DNA of 46,161 nucleotides from Acetobacter lovaniensis (lineage in GTDB: Bacteria > Pseudomonadota > Alphaproteobacteria > Acetobacterales > Acetobacteraceae): assembly GCF_014207635.1 (NCBI RefSeq), contig NZ_JACHIE010000020.1, forward strand, positions 1 to 46,161, in the 5' to 3' direction. The translations under genes were made by a program, and so were the position numbers. Each line of letters begins with the position of its first letter. Position 1 is the stretch's first letter. A model generated the notes under the pieces. That model searched no databases, was not told the origin of the DNA, and was given only the letters and a program-made list of their open reading frames with translations. Shown piece after piece: positions 14,978 to 22,974 of the stretch.

Positions 14978-15331
14978 TCAGGCGGCGAGATCCCGCGGCG
15001 ACGCGCGCAGGGCGTCCTGTGCGACACGCCGCGGATGGTGGCCCTCGGCGTAAGCCGCACGCAGTCCCGCAACAGTGGCAATATCAAGGAGCGTATAGGT
15101 GGACTGGCTCAGGCGCTGCACCCGCGCATTGGTCGCGCGCAACCAGCCATAGAAGCCGACATGGCCAGCGGCCGGGGCCAGAGCTTGCCTCTGGTGGCGG
15201 CCTCCCAGACGTGGCAGCGGGTTTTGCTGTTGTGTTTTGGTGTTCTTCTTTGTGTGTGGCGCTCTCTGCGCGCAGCCCACCGAAAGACCACGGGAGTCAG
15301 TGCGTGTCTGTGTCCATTTTGGCGCACGCAC
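14978..15331 (-). CDS. Hypothetical protein, start uncertain
   Basis: The C-terminal 60 residues look genuine (GFYGWLRATNARVQRLSQST, then TLLDIATVAGLRAAYAEGHH) and end just ahead of an intrinsic terminator. The N-terminal half, read from GTG at 15331, passes through a leader-like region with a CCAGAG-CTTGC-CTCTGG hairpin (15178-15194) and is not protein-like. A neighbouring frame also reads plausibly there, so a frameshift or an unrecognised internal start is likely. Function unknown. Confidence 0.45.
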   Translation of the reverse strand: MRAPKWTQTRTDSRGLSVGCAQRAPHTKKNTKTQQQNPLPRLGGRHQRQALAPAAGHVGFYGWLRATNARVQRLSQSTYTLLDIATVAGLRAAYAEGHHPRRVAQDALRASPRDLAA

Positions 15332-15345
15332 TGACGTGGCCTCGC

Positions 15346-15750
15346 TCAGTATTCGGATGTGAGCATGACAACTTTGCCGAGATCGCTATCGGCCACAACG
15401 TAAAGCTTCAGTTCCGCCAGCGGGAAATCCGTATAGTCCAGATGCTGGCGATACAGAATGTTGGCCTCGCGCTCGCCATTCCCATCCGTGCACACAACCT
15501 CGGCGCACTGTTTGGTGAGGTCCACCCTGAGCGTCCAGCATTCGAATTCGGCACGCCTGACAGCCGGAACAAGTCGCGCGCTCGCCACGATGTCCAGCAG
15601 CCACGCAGCACCATTACGAGCCAGATATGCCGCGCCATCGGTCAGGATCAGACCCATCGTGTAGCGATAGTACCGGGTCGTGCCGATAAACTGTGCTAGG
15701 GCCGCGCCCGTGATCGTTTCAGGTTGAGTGGCAGCCAGTGTTGCAGACAT
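15346..15750 (-). CDS. DUF6876-family protein
   Basis: This 134-aa protein matches the DUF6876 pattern: LAQFIGTTRYYRY, LTDGAAYLARNGAAWLLDIV, EFECWTLRVDL and TDFPLAELKLYV near the C-terminus. The family is common on alphaproteobacterial plasmids and has no known activity. It starts at 15750 with an AGGGATAA RBS, 37 bases after the palindrome 15787-15875, so it has a family leader to itself. It is probably cotranscribed with 14978-15331. Confidence 0.78.
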   Translation of the reverse strand: MSATLAATQPETITGAALAQFIGTTRYYRYTMGLILTDGAAYLARNGAAWLLDIVASARLVPAVRRAEFECWTLRVDLTKQCAEVVCTDGNGEREANILYRQHLDYTDFPLAELKLYVVADSDLGKVVMLTSEY

Positions 15751-15786
15751 GTCTTTATCCCTGTGTATTTTTTGACACCCAGCTCC

Positions 15787-15875
15787 CTGTCAGGACGGTG
15801 GCCGTGCGCTCAAACGCGGCGCGCAGCGCCGGGAGCGAAGCCCCACCGTTTGAACGCACGGTCCCGTTCTGGCAG
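15787..15875 (-). repeat. Leader palindrome, family member (pair with 17275)
   Basis: The arms at 15787-15815 and 15847-15875 pair with few mismatches (core CCGTGCG.TCAAACG/CGTTTGAACGCACGG). The inner hairpin is GGCGC-GCA-GCGCC (15818-15830) and the tail GGGAGCGAAGCCCCAC (15831-15846). It is nearly the same as the copy at 17275-17363, with a T-A pair here where that copy has C-G. Confidence 0.82.
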
Positions 15876-15975
15876 GCGCGTTTTGCTGTTTTCGTGTGTT
15901 TTCTTCTACTGTTCTGTTCTGCGCGTTTGTGTCCATTTTTGCGCGGGCAGTCGTCTGACCACGCGACACCAACCA

Positions 15976-16356
15976 TTACGCAGCGATGGGCAGCAGCCCC
16001 GTTGGCGAAACCGACGGAGTGGAGGGCGCGTGCGGCGACACACGCACCATCCATCGTGCGGGTTCAATCGCCCGCGCCCAGTCCGCGAAACTCGGGATGT
16101 GGCCAAGGTCATCCAGAACATGCTGTTCACCAATCAGGCGCACCGGAACGGTGCGCCCGGCCGAATTTGTCATGGTGACGCCAAAGACCTGTTCGGCCAT
16201 GAAAATACCTTCGGCATGATGGCGAAGTGCTCTGTGCCGCATGTCAGCCAGAATGGCTTTCGAGCCGTCAAACCAGTCATGGATTGCCTGATAATCCTCA
16301 GGAACGCCGCCCCATTTTTTTGCTGTAATGGATGCGTGGAAATAACTATGCGCCAT
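15976..16356 (-). CDS. DUF6915-family protein
   Basis: The 126-aa protein matches DUF6915 closely: AHSYFHASITAKKWGG near the N-terminus, HDWFDGSKAILADMRHRALR, HHAEGIFMAEQVFGV, then RLIGEQHVLDDLGHIPSFAD. Several conserved His residues (HDWF, RHRALRHHAEG) recall a metal site, but no enzyme activity is known. The start at 16356 was set by a GGGAGGCGG RBS. It is followed by the palindrome 15787-15875 and preceded closely by the DUF6878-like gene. Confidence 0.8.
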   Translation of the reverse strand: MAHSYFHASITAKKWGGVPEDYQAIHDWFDGSKAILADMRHRALRHHAEGIFMAEQVFGVTMTNSAGRTVPVRLIGEQHVLDDLGHIPSFADWARAIEPARWMVRVSPHAPSTPSVSPTGLLPIAA

Positions 16357-16372
16357 ATCCGCCTCCCTCGCC

Positions 16373-16811
16373 TCAATAGGTATGCATGAAGTCTTCATGC
16401 GAAATATAGTTTTCGGTATGAGACACCGTGATCGTATCTGTAACCGGATCAAAGGTGACTTCACCGGAGCCGCCTTCGTTGTTTTCCCAACCACTATGCT
16501 CAACAGCCACATATTGCATGGCGAGCGTCTCCATTACCTCCCTTAAGGGTGCTGTGTGACTGATGGTCTCTGCCAATGCCCATGAGTTTTGTCTGCACGG
16601 GTACCGTCAGGCTTTCCTGTCCGTGCCCACCTTCAACGGTGCACGCCTCCACGCCACCGGAATCACCATAACCATCGTAGCGGATAACGACTTTCGTGAT
16701 GCCACACGCTTTCAGAGCCGCCATGACGGTCGCTCTGTCCTCGGCCCGGGTTTCACGCTGGAGCTGATTATAGCGATCCATCTGTTCAAGAATTGCCGTT
16801 GTTTCGGTCAT
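16373..16811 (-). pseudogene. DUF6878-like gene split by a frameshift
   Basis: The N-terminal part (from ATG 16811) reads MTETTAILEQMDRYNQLQ, then VVIRYDGYGDSGGVEA, and ends in sense near KLMGI at about 16580. The C-terminal part continues in another frame from about 16576 with APLREVMETLAMQYVAVEHS, GWENNEGGSGEVTFD and SHEDFMHTY to 16373. Together these give a full DUF6878-type protein of about 145 aa. A one-base change in the stretch near 16575-16600 explains it. It may be a real mutation, a sequencing error or, less likely, a programmed shift. Confidence 0.75.
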
Positions 16812-16876
16812 ATTTCCTGTTCCTTGTCCTGTTTTTTCTGATTGCAGGCGAGCGGTCGGGCCTCCCTGCATTGGAT

Positions 16877-17245
16877 TTAGGCAGCAAAACGACGGGCTGG
16901 AGGCGCACCACTCAGCACCGCGCGAGCGTCACGTGTTCGGCTCAGAGAAAGCTTCAGGGGCTTGTCGTGGCGACCATCCCAGCTCAGCCCTTCACAGGGG
17001 ATCAGCACCCCTGCCCTGCGCGCATCCTGATCACGCTGGAAGCACACACGCTCGTTCCCGCCCTCAGGGCGGCAGCAGGGCTGGCCCACAGATGCCCCGC
17101 AGCCACGACATGCCATCTGGTAGGCCGGATCGCCATCAGGCCATTCGTGATGGCAGCGCCGGCACGTTACGGAAGCATCGACACAGGCCCAGCGTGACGG
17201 AGCGGGCATTTTGGGCGCAGGAGGCAGGAAGGTAATCGGACGCAT
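16877..17245 (-). CDS. Zinc-finger-like protein, 122 aa
   Basis: The start at 17245 has AAAGGAGAA 5 bases upstream and lies 29 bases after the palindrome 17275-17363. Cysteines are arranged as CRRC (residues about 28-31), CRGC (46-49), then PCCRPEGGNERVC, indicating two zinc-binding knuckles. A basic FQRDQDARRAG helix follows. Such zinc-finger miniproteins usually contact DNA, RNA or a polymerase. The C-terminal third is basic and unstructured. It is probably cotranscribed with the DUF6878-like and DUF6915 genes. Confidence 0.7.
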   Translation of the reverse strand: MRPITFLPPAPKMPAPSRWACVDASVTCRRCHHEWPDGDPAYQMACRGCGASVGQPCCRPEGGNERVCFQRDQDARRAGVLIPCEGLSWDGRHDKPLKLSLSRTRDARAVLSGAPPARRFAA

Positions 17246-17274
17246 GGCATTCTCCTTTTCTGAATACCTGCTGC

Positions 17275-17363
17275 CTGCCGGGACGGTGGACGCGCGCTCA
17301 AACGCGGCGCGCAGCGCCGGGAGCGAAGCCCCACCGTTTGAATGCGCGGCCCCGTTCTGGTAG
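17275..17363 (-). repeat. Leader palindrome, family member (pair with 15787)
   Basis: The arms at 17275-17304 and 17335-17363 enclose GGCGC-GCA-GCGCC (17306-17318) and the tail GGGAGCGAAGCCCCAC (17319-17334). The inner part is identical to the copy at 15787. In the arms the base pair that is T-A there is C-G here, a compensatory change that keeps the stem. A CTTTTTGTCTGTGTTTTTG tract follows on the plus strand. Confidence 0.82.
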
Positions 17364-17412
17364 GCGCGCTTTTTGTCTGTGTTTTTGAATTTTGGACTGG
17401 AACCGACCGCCG

Positions 17413-19380
17413 TCAGGCGGCGATCCGCACCACCTCAAGGTGACTATCCAGATGGGCTTTGACCGCGGCCCGCGCGTCAGGATTGGCATCATCGGGCACC
17501 AGAACCCTGCCTGCCTGTTCAAGCAGGGCGTCTTTCACCTCAGCTGAGTCTTCTTCCCGTCCCTCTGGGTCATGGGCCTCGCCTGCGTCAGCGGTTTCTG
17601 TCGGCGTAGTTTCAGCCTCGTCCGGCCCTTCCTGACCAGTTTCATACAGTTCTTCTTCAACGGTAAGCAGGTGATCAAATTCACCCTCTTCCTCATCGTC
17701 GGCCTCATGACCACCTCTCATAGAGGCCAGCCTTTCAGCGTTACGCACCATAGCGGTCAATTCCGCTTTCCACTCATCGATCGCAGGACCGAACCCTGCC
17801 TGTTCGGGCACCCAACGACCGTCCGCTCCCACATGCGCCATGATGGCAGTCCGCATCTCCTTGCCAGTGTTGCGGGGCAGGAGTTTCAGCGCCTTACCCG
17901 CCTCCATGATGGCAGGTTTGCTGAAGCATTTGAGGAAATCGTCGAACGCCATATTGGGCATCTGCGCATCGGCGTCGAACAGCAGCCCCATGAGCTGGGC
18001 CGTTAGACCACTGCCGCTGTGCTGGCTGATCGTGCAGTTTGCGACGTTCTTGAGCACGGCCACTGCTTCCTGTCGTAGGAGTGCAGGCTCGCGGATCAAC
18101 ACACCTTCGGGAAAGAGCGTGGCCAGGGCGGTCTCCCGCCGGGTCATCTGACCATAATGTTCTTGTTCAGGGGTATGCACTTTGACATTCTGCCCCCCAA
18201 GGGCGAGCAGCAGGGCCGCAACCAGATCCCACGGGTCTACGTCCTCAGCAACCGCATCGAGTGCCGCATGCAACGCCTGTGTGCGGATCTGGCCCAGCAT
18301 GGTCAGGCCTGTGCCAGAAATGGCCGCACGCTCTTTGGGAGCCGCGACGCTAGCAGGCGCAATGCTGCGCGGGGGCACAGTCCCTTCCTGTTCTTCCAGC
18401 GCCTGCGGCCGCAACGGGATTTCGTCAATCTTCAAGGTGTTGGGGTTGAGGAAATACCCCATCAAATCGGTTTCTTCAGCCGCCATCCAGTGCAGCACCC
18501 GCTTGTAGCCATCTGGCGCCGCCGCCTGCCCGTAGTCTCCGACCTCCATCCTGACCCCGCCCTCGGGCAGACAGTCGGCCAGCCACTGTTCCTGTGCGGC
18601 GGCATAGGCCGAGCCATCCTCGGTAAAGCGGTTGTCCTTCCCGCCTTCACCAAACAGGTCTTCAGTCCACACCACGCCACAGGCCTTCGCCGTAGCCTCA
18701 TCAAAGCGGGCATCCACCGCCATATAACGTGCCTGTTTCAGGAAGCGGGCAAGCTCACGCCAGGGCACCGTGTCCTCGGGGTCTTCGGCGTTCAGACGAT
18801 ATTCTGCCGGGTCGGCATCCTCCTCGGCCATCTCCGCAAACATCTCAGCCCATGCCGCGCGCTGTTCTTCCACCGGGGCTGCGGCAATCACCTTCAGGTC
18901 ATTGAAATCCGGGCCACGGCCCATATCGATGGCGTGCAGGATTGGGTCATGCAGCCCCGCCAGAAGCGACAGGCGTTTCAGATAGGCAGGTGTGACCATC
19001 AGCGCGCGGGAAATTTGTGCGTCTGTATACGCTTTTTCGCGGCGGGCCTTATCGACAAAGCGCCACTGTTCACTCTGCGTCATCGCCTCGCGGATAATGT
19101 TTTCGGAACCAGCCGCCAGCCCATCCAGTTTTTCGTCAGAGGACGTCACGATGACGTGCATTTCACGCATCTTGGCAAGGACACATGCCCGGCGGCGGCG
19201 ATGGCCTGCCACGATCATGAGTTGGCCGTCAGGCAGTTCGCGCACCAGCGGGGCCTGCAGGAGACCCACCACCTTGATGTTATGGGCAAGGCGTCGGTCG
19301 GCTTCGACATTAGGGGCTGAGGTGCGGGGATTTTCGGGATTGTCGAGAAGGGTTTTCGGGTCGACGACGCGCAGTTCCAT
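17413..19380 (-). CDS. Large ParB/Srx-domain protein without a ParA partner
   Basis: The 655-aa protein has an N-terminal ParB/sulfiredoxin domain: LRVVDPKTLLDNPENPR, GLLQAPLVRELPDGQLMIVA and the GHRRRRAC box that in canonical ParB binds CTP. A KorB/ParB-like HTH follows (YTDAQISRALMVTPAYLKRL). Beyond residue 200 there is a long region with no known domain and an acidic C-terminus (EEEGEFDHLLTVEEELYE). It is far longer than partition ParB (about 300 aa) and no ParA lies nearby. Such large ParB-domain proteins are typical of plasmid accessory regions. The start at 19380 has CAGGAG as RBS. The leader holds CAGGTGATTG/CAATCACCTG (19411-19420/19447-19456), a possible operator. Confidence 0.85.
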   Translation of the reverse strand: MELRVVDPKTLLDNPENPRTSAPNVEADRRLAHNIKVVGLLQAPLVRELPDGQLMIVAGHRRRRACVLAKMREMHVIVTSSDEKLDGLAAGSENIIREAMTQSEQWRFVDKARREKAYTDAQISRALMVTPAYLKRLSLLAGLHDPILHAIDMGRGPDFNDLKVIAAAPVEEQRAAWAEMFAEMAEEDADPAEYRLNAEDPEDTVPWRELARFLKQARYMAVDARFDEATAKACGVVWTEDLFGEGGKDNRFTEDGSAYAAAQEQWLADCLPEGGVRMEVGDYGQAAAPDGYKRVLHWMAAEETDLMGYFLNPNTLKIDEIPLRPQALEEQEGTVPPRSIAPASVAAPKERAAISGTGLTMLGQIRTQALHAALDAVAEDVDPWDLVAALLLALGGQNVKVHTPEQEHYGQMTRRETALATLFPEGVLIREPALLRQEAVAVLKNVANCTISQHSGSGLTAQLMGLLFDADAQMPNMAFDDFLKCFSKPAIMEAGKALKLLPRNTGKEMRTAIMAHVGADGRWVPEQAGFGPAIDEWKAELTAMVRNAERLASMRGGHEADDEEEGEFDHLLTVEEELYETGQEGPDEAETTPTETADAGEAHDPEGREEDSAEVKDALLEQAGRVLVPDDANPDARAAVKAHLDSHLEVVRIAA

Positions 19381-19410
19381 GGAGAGGCTCCTGATCATGG
19401 GGAAAACTGG

Positions 19411-19456
19411 CAGGTGATTGCGTCGGAGCTGATCTGCTCTTTTTATCAATCACCTG
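19411..19456. promoter_or_regulatory. Inverted repeat in the ParB-like gene leader
   Basis: CAGGTGATTG (19411-19420) and CAATCACCTG (19447-19456) are perfect 10-bp inverted repeats, 26 bases apart, between the palindrome at 19476 and the start codon at 19380. A protein binding site or a second leader hairpin is likely. Confidence 0.45.
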
Positions 19457-19475
19457 ATGTTTTTCGCGCAGTCGC

Positions 19476-19545
19476 AGCTTATGCGGGCGGGCAAGGCCGC
19501 GCCGCCAGGCGCGCAACGCTTGGCGCTTGCCCGCCCGCATAAGCT
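19476..19545 (-). repeat. Leader palindrome, family member
   Basis: A perfect 20-bp pair (AGCTTATGCGGGCGGGCAAG at 19476-19495 with 19526-19545) encloses GCGCC-GCCA-GGCGC (19499-19512) and the tail GCAACGCTTGGCG (19513-19525). A CTTGCTTTTTTGCC tract follows on the plus strand. The arms share no sequence with other copies. Confidence 0.8.
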
Positions 19546-19550
19546 GTGGC

Positions 19551-19969
19551 AGCCGTTCTTGCTTTTTTGCCTCTGTCGTTTATTTCCGTTTACGCCCTCA
19601 TTCACGACATGCAAGCAGCCAAGCTACGATCCGAATAGCTGACATGGAAATCTGATTCTCCATTTTGCTCCAACTGATCAAATTCAGCGATTCACCGTAA
19701 AGATGGCAAATAATACTGCCCTATCGCCATTTCAGAATATTCTATCTATAAAGAGTCGTTCCCTTGTCCGAAGGGGCACATGCCTATCCTTCGCCGGGAA
19801 GCTGGCGTGCAGAGCTTCCTTGGCCGACGCCAGCAGGAAAAAGGCATATTCTGCGTCTCCCTTCCCTGAAACTAAACAAGGCCCGAGTGTGGTCCGGCAC
19901 GCTCTCGATCAAGGCGATAGTCTCCCGCCCTGATCGCGATCAGCTGTTTTATCTGAGGATTTCTCCCTG
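19551..19969. other. Non-coding divergent region between ParB-like and radical SAM genes
   Basis: No convincing gene is seen. This stretch must contain the promoters for the minus-strand ParB-like gene and the plus-strand radical SAM gene. GTTTACGCCCTCATTCACGACATG lies at 19588-19611. Base composition falls near 19620-19760 (TAAAGATGGCAAATAATACTG), which marks the edge of the backbone and the start of the cargo block. Confidence 0.4.
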
Positions 19970-21571
19970 ATGACCGACAGCTGCAAGATCCTGATGATCT
20001 TTCCGCTTTTCAACTCGGGTTCGTTCTGGAACTACAAGGAAGCCTGTGAACTGACAGGAGCACGCTATCCGGCTGCACCTCTCGGTCTGATCACCGTGGC
20101 AGCACTGCTGCCGAAGACCTGGAACGTCAAACTGGTCAATCGCAACACGGAAATTCTGACGGAAGAAGACTTCGCGTGGGCCGACATGGTGATGACCGGG
20201 GGAATGCTTCCCCAGCGAAATGATGCTCTCCATATCATCGACATGTGCCGCGCCAGCGGCAAGCCAGTGGTGATCGGTGGGCCTGACGTCACCTCAAGTC
20301 CTGACATCTATCAAGCAGCAGATTTTCAGGTTCTCGGCGAAGCCGAGGAAATCATGACCGACTTCATCTCCGCGTGGCGTAGCGGCGCCACGCAGGGTGT
20401 TTTCGTAGCGCCCATGGGGAAGACTGATGTCACGAAAAGTCCTCTGCCGCGTTTTGATCTGCTGAAGCTGGATCAGTATCTGCATGTCGGGATTCAGTTT
20501 TCGCGTGGATGCCCGTTCAGTTGCGAATTCTGCGACATCATCGAACTGTACGGCCGCGTGCCACGCACCAAGACGACCGCGCAGATCATGGCGGAACTGG
20601 ATGCCCTCTACGCCCTCGGCTATCGTGGACATGTCGATTTTGTCGATGACAACCTTATCGGCAATAAAAAGGCTCTCAGGAAATTTCTGCCTGACCTGAA
20701 GCGCTGGCAGGACGAAAAACGTTTTCCGTTCGAGTTTTCGACCGAAGCCTCAATCAATCTTGCCGATGATGCCGAACTGCTGAACGACCTTGCTGACAGC
20801 AACTTTTTCGCCGTGTTCGTGGGGATTGAAAGCCCGGACACCGACACGCTGGTCATGACGCAAAAAAAGCAGAACACCCGCCGGAGTCTGCAACAAAGCA
20901 TCGAGACCATCCATGGCGCCGGGATTTTCGTGAATGCCGGTTTCATTGTGGGCTTCGACAGCGAAAAAGGCAGCGTTGCTCCCGGCATGATAGAGTGTAT
21001 CGAAGACACGTCGATCCCCGTCTGCATGGTGGGCCTGCTTTACGCTCTTCCGATAACACAGCTCACGCGTCGACTGCTGGCTGAAGGGCGTCTTTTTCTG
21101 GATGACGGTCAGACGCAATCGGGGGACCAGTGCACCGCCGGACTGAATTTCGAGACAAGTCGTCCACGCCGGGATGTACTGGACGATTACAGAACGGTAC
21201 TCAGGACAATCTACGAGCCGACTGCCTATTTTGGCCGTGTGCGCAGGCTGGGTCGTATGCTCAAACGCAAACGCGCGCATCGAATGATCAAAGGGGATCT
21301 TCGCAGCTTCTTCCGACTGCTCTTCCGCATCCATCGTGCAGGCCCGGGCACGGCTGGGCAATTCTGGCGGATGCTGGTCGACTGCGCGGTGCATAACCCA
21401 AAAGCACTGCCTTACGTGGTCATGACAAGTGCGTTGTATCTGCATCTTGGTCCGTTTGCACGGCAGGTCGTCGAAGAAATTGATCAGGAAATCGCCAAGC
21501 TCGATCAGGGGCTCTGGCAAGCCCCACCTTTCCGGGAGAAGCCTGTTGAAATAGTAATTCAGCCTGCCTGA
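19970..21571 (+). CDS. B12-binding radical SAM protein, DUF4070 type (HpnP-like methylase candidate)
   Basis: The 533-aa protein has an N-terminal cobalamin-binding-like domain (ILMIFPLFNSG, GGMLPQRNDA, VVIGGPDVTSSPDI). A radical SAM core with CPFSCEFC (CX3CX2C, about residue 180) follows, then DFVDDNLIGN, FVGIESPDTDTL and a C-terminal DUF4070-type region. Length and order fit the class B methylases that include the hopanoid C-2 methylase HpnP, and acetic acid bacteria make methylated hopanoids. The exact substrate cannot be assigned because many DUF4070 proteins act elsewhere. RBS GAGG lies about 11 bases upstream of ATG 19970. It stands alone, next to an IS stack. Confidence 0.82.
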   Translation: MTDSCKILMIFPLFNSGSFWNYKEACELTGARYPAAPLGLITVAALLPKTWNVKLVNRNTEILTEEDFAWADMVMTGGMLPQRNDALHIIDMCRASGKPVVIGGPDVTSSPDIYQAADFQVLGEAEEIMTDFISAWRSGATQGVFVAPMGKTDVTKSPLPRFDLLKLDQYLHVGIQFSRGCPFSCEFCDIIELYGRVPRTKTTAQIMAELDALYALGYRGHVDFVDDNLIGNKKALRKFLPDLKRWQDEKRFPFEFSTEASINLADDAELLNDLADSNFFAVFVGIESPDTDTLVMTQKKQNTRRSLQQSIETIHGAGIFVNAGFIVGFDSEKGSVAPGMIECIEDTSIPVCMVGLLYALPITQLTRRLLAEGRLFLDDGQTQSGDQCTAGLNFETSRPRRDVLDDYRTVLRTIYEPTAYFGRVRRLGRMLKRKRAHRMIKGDLRSFFRLLFRIHRAGPGTAGQFWRMLVDCAVHNPKALPYVVMTSALYLHLGPFARQVVEEIDQEIAKLDQGLWQAPPFREKPVEIVIQPA

Positions 21572-21590
21572 TTGCACTGTGAATTCGTGT

Positions 21591-21612
21591 CGTTCAGAGA
21601 GTTATCTGAACG
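21591..21612 (+). terminator. Hairpin after the radical SAM gene
   Basis: CGTTCAGA (21591-21598) and TCTGAACG (21605-21612) form an 8-bp stem 20 bases after the stop codon. There is no T run, so it may be a weak or Rho-assisted terminator. Confidence 0.4.
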
Positions 21613-21886
21613 CAGATGCAGCTCCTGAATCAATATGAGGCAACATCTGTCCGGTGAGGCTCTTCAGAAATAAGATCGAAATCCTATCTTTCTGTAAGGC
21701 TGACAACCAGCTTTCCTCCAAAGCCGCCTGTCCGCCATGTGTTAGGCTCAGGACCCATTGATTTGATTGCGGAAATCTGATTCAGCCTCTGTGAGGAGAC
21801 TGAAGATGAGTGACCTGGTAATCCCCCCATAAAAAGAGTGACTTTTGAATGAGAATTTTCTCAGCGTAAGAATTGAGGAGATTCTG

Positions 21887-22150
21887 ATGAAGAGTGATCG
21901 CTTTACTGACGCCCAGATCATGGGTGTGATCCGCCAGGCTGAGGGCGGTGTCCCGGTTCCTGACCTGTGCCGGGAGCATGGGATCAGCAACGCCACGTTT
22001 TACCGGTGGCGCGCGAAATATGGCGGCATGGATGCTTCGATGATCAGTCAGATGAAGGCTCTGGAAGAGGAGAACCGTCGGCTGAAGCGCATGTATGCGG
22101 ATTTGAGCATGCAGACGGATATCCTGAAGCAAGCCCTTGGAAAAAAATGA
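21887..22150 (+). CDS. IS3-family transposase orfA
   Basis: This 87-aa protein has an HTH_21/InsE-type N-terminus ([39 protein letters not shown]) and a leucine-zipper-like helix ([18 protein letters not shown]). It is the DNA-binding orfA of IS3 elements. The start at 21887 has a GGAG RBS. The stop TGA overlaps the orfB ATG, right after seven A residues (22141-22147), a classical slippery site for -1 frameshifting to an OrfAB fusion. Confidence 0.9.
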   Translation: MKSDRFTDAQIMGVIRQAEGGVPVPDLCREHGISNATFYRWRAKYGGMDASMISQMKALEEENRRLKRMYADLSMQTDILKQALGKK

Positions 22151-22974
22151 AGCGGCCAGCCCAGCGCCGGGAACTGGCCGCACAAGCTGTGGCGCATCAT
22201 GGGGTCAGCATTGCGCTGGCCTGTCGGATTTTTGGGATATCCGAGACCTGCTTTCGCTATCGTCCGCGACTGGCAGCGGAGAACGACAGGATTGCCGCTC
22301 TTCTGGTGGGACTGACCCAGGCTCACAGGAGATGGGGATTTGGTCTGTGTTTCCTGTATCTGCGCAATGTGCAGGGACAGCTCTGGAATCATAAGCGGGT
22401 TTATCGGATCTATCGGGAACTGGAACTCAACCTGCGGATTAAACCCCGCAGGCGTCTGGTTCGCGAAAAGCCTGAAAAGCTGTCGGTTCCGGCCCTTCCC
22501 AACAGGGTCTGGTCCATGGACTTCATGGCGGACAGGCTGATGGATGGACGTGCTTTTCGGCTCCTGAACATTCTGGATGACTTCAATCGTGAAGGACTGG
22601 CGATCGAGGTTGATTTTTCCCTGCCAGCCTGTCGGGTTGTCCGCTGTCTGGAACAGGTTATGGAGTGGCGTGGCAGGCCAGAAGCCATCCGAATGGATAA
22701 TGGCCCTGAATATGTCAGTCATACGTTGGTTTCATGGGCCGAAAAGAAGGGGATTACCCTGATCTATACGCAACCGGGTAATCCGCAGCAGAACGCCTAT
22801 ATTGAACGCTACAACAGAACTGTCCGGCAGGAATGGCTGGAGCAGTATTTGTTTGAAAGCATTCAGGACGTGCAGGAGGTCGCAACACAATGGCTCTGGA
22901 CATATAACCATGACAGACCCAACATGGGGAACAGCGGGCTAACCCCCGCCCAGAAACTAAAAACAGCTGCCTGA
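22147..22974 (+). CDS. IS3-family transposase orfB (DDE integrase core)
   Basis: The 275-aa protein carries the retroviral-type integrase core: [10 protein letters not shown] (first Asp), [10 protein letters not shown] (second Asp) and [12 protein letters not shown] (Glu). The HTH-like N-terminal part includes [14 protein letters not shown]. The protein appears complete. It is normally made as an OrfAB fusion by -1 frameshift at the A-run ending orfA. The element could still be active and may be the youngest layer of this stack. Confidence 0.9.
   Translation: MKRPAQRRELAAQAVAHHGVSIALACRIFGISETCFRYRPRLAAENDRIAALLVGLTQAHRRWGFGLCFLYLRNVQGQLWNHKRVYRIYRELELNLRIKPRRRLVREKPEKLSVPALPNRVWSMDFMADRLMDGRAFRLLNILDDFNREGLAIEVDFSLPACRVVRCLEQVMEWRGRPEAIRMDNGPEYVSHTLVSWAEKKGITLIYTQPGNPQQNAYIERYNRTVRQEWLEQYLFESIQDVQEVATQWLWTYNHDRPNMGNSGLTPAQKLKTAA

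Noticed and set aside
14421..17363. The palindromes as ordinary terminators of the upstream minus-strand genes.
   Set aside because: The T tract lies on the wrong side for minus-strand termination, and they sit nearer the downstream start codons. A true minus-strand terminator exists separately at 14890-14918.
18157..19320. A 387-codon plus-strand frame opposite the ParB-like gene.
   Set aside because: It is a complement of the ParB-domain coding sequence and has no recognisable domain.
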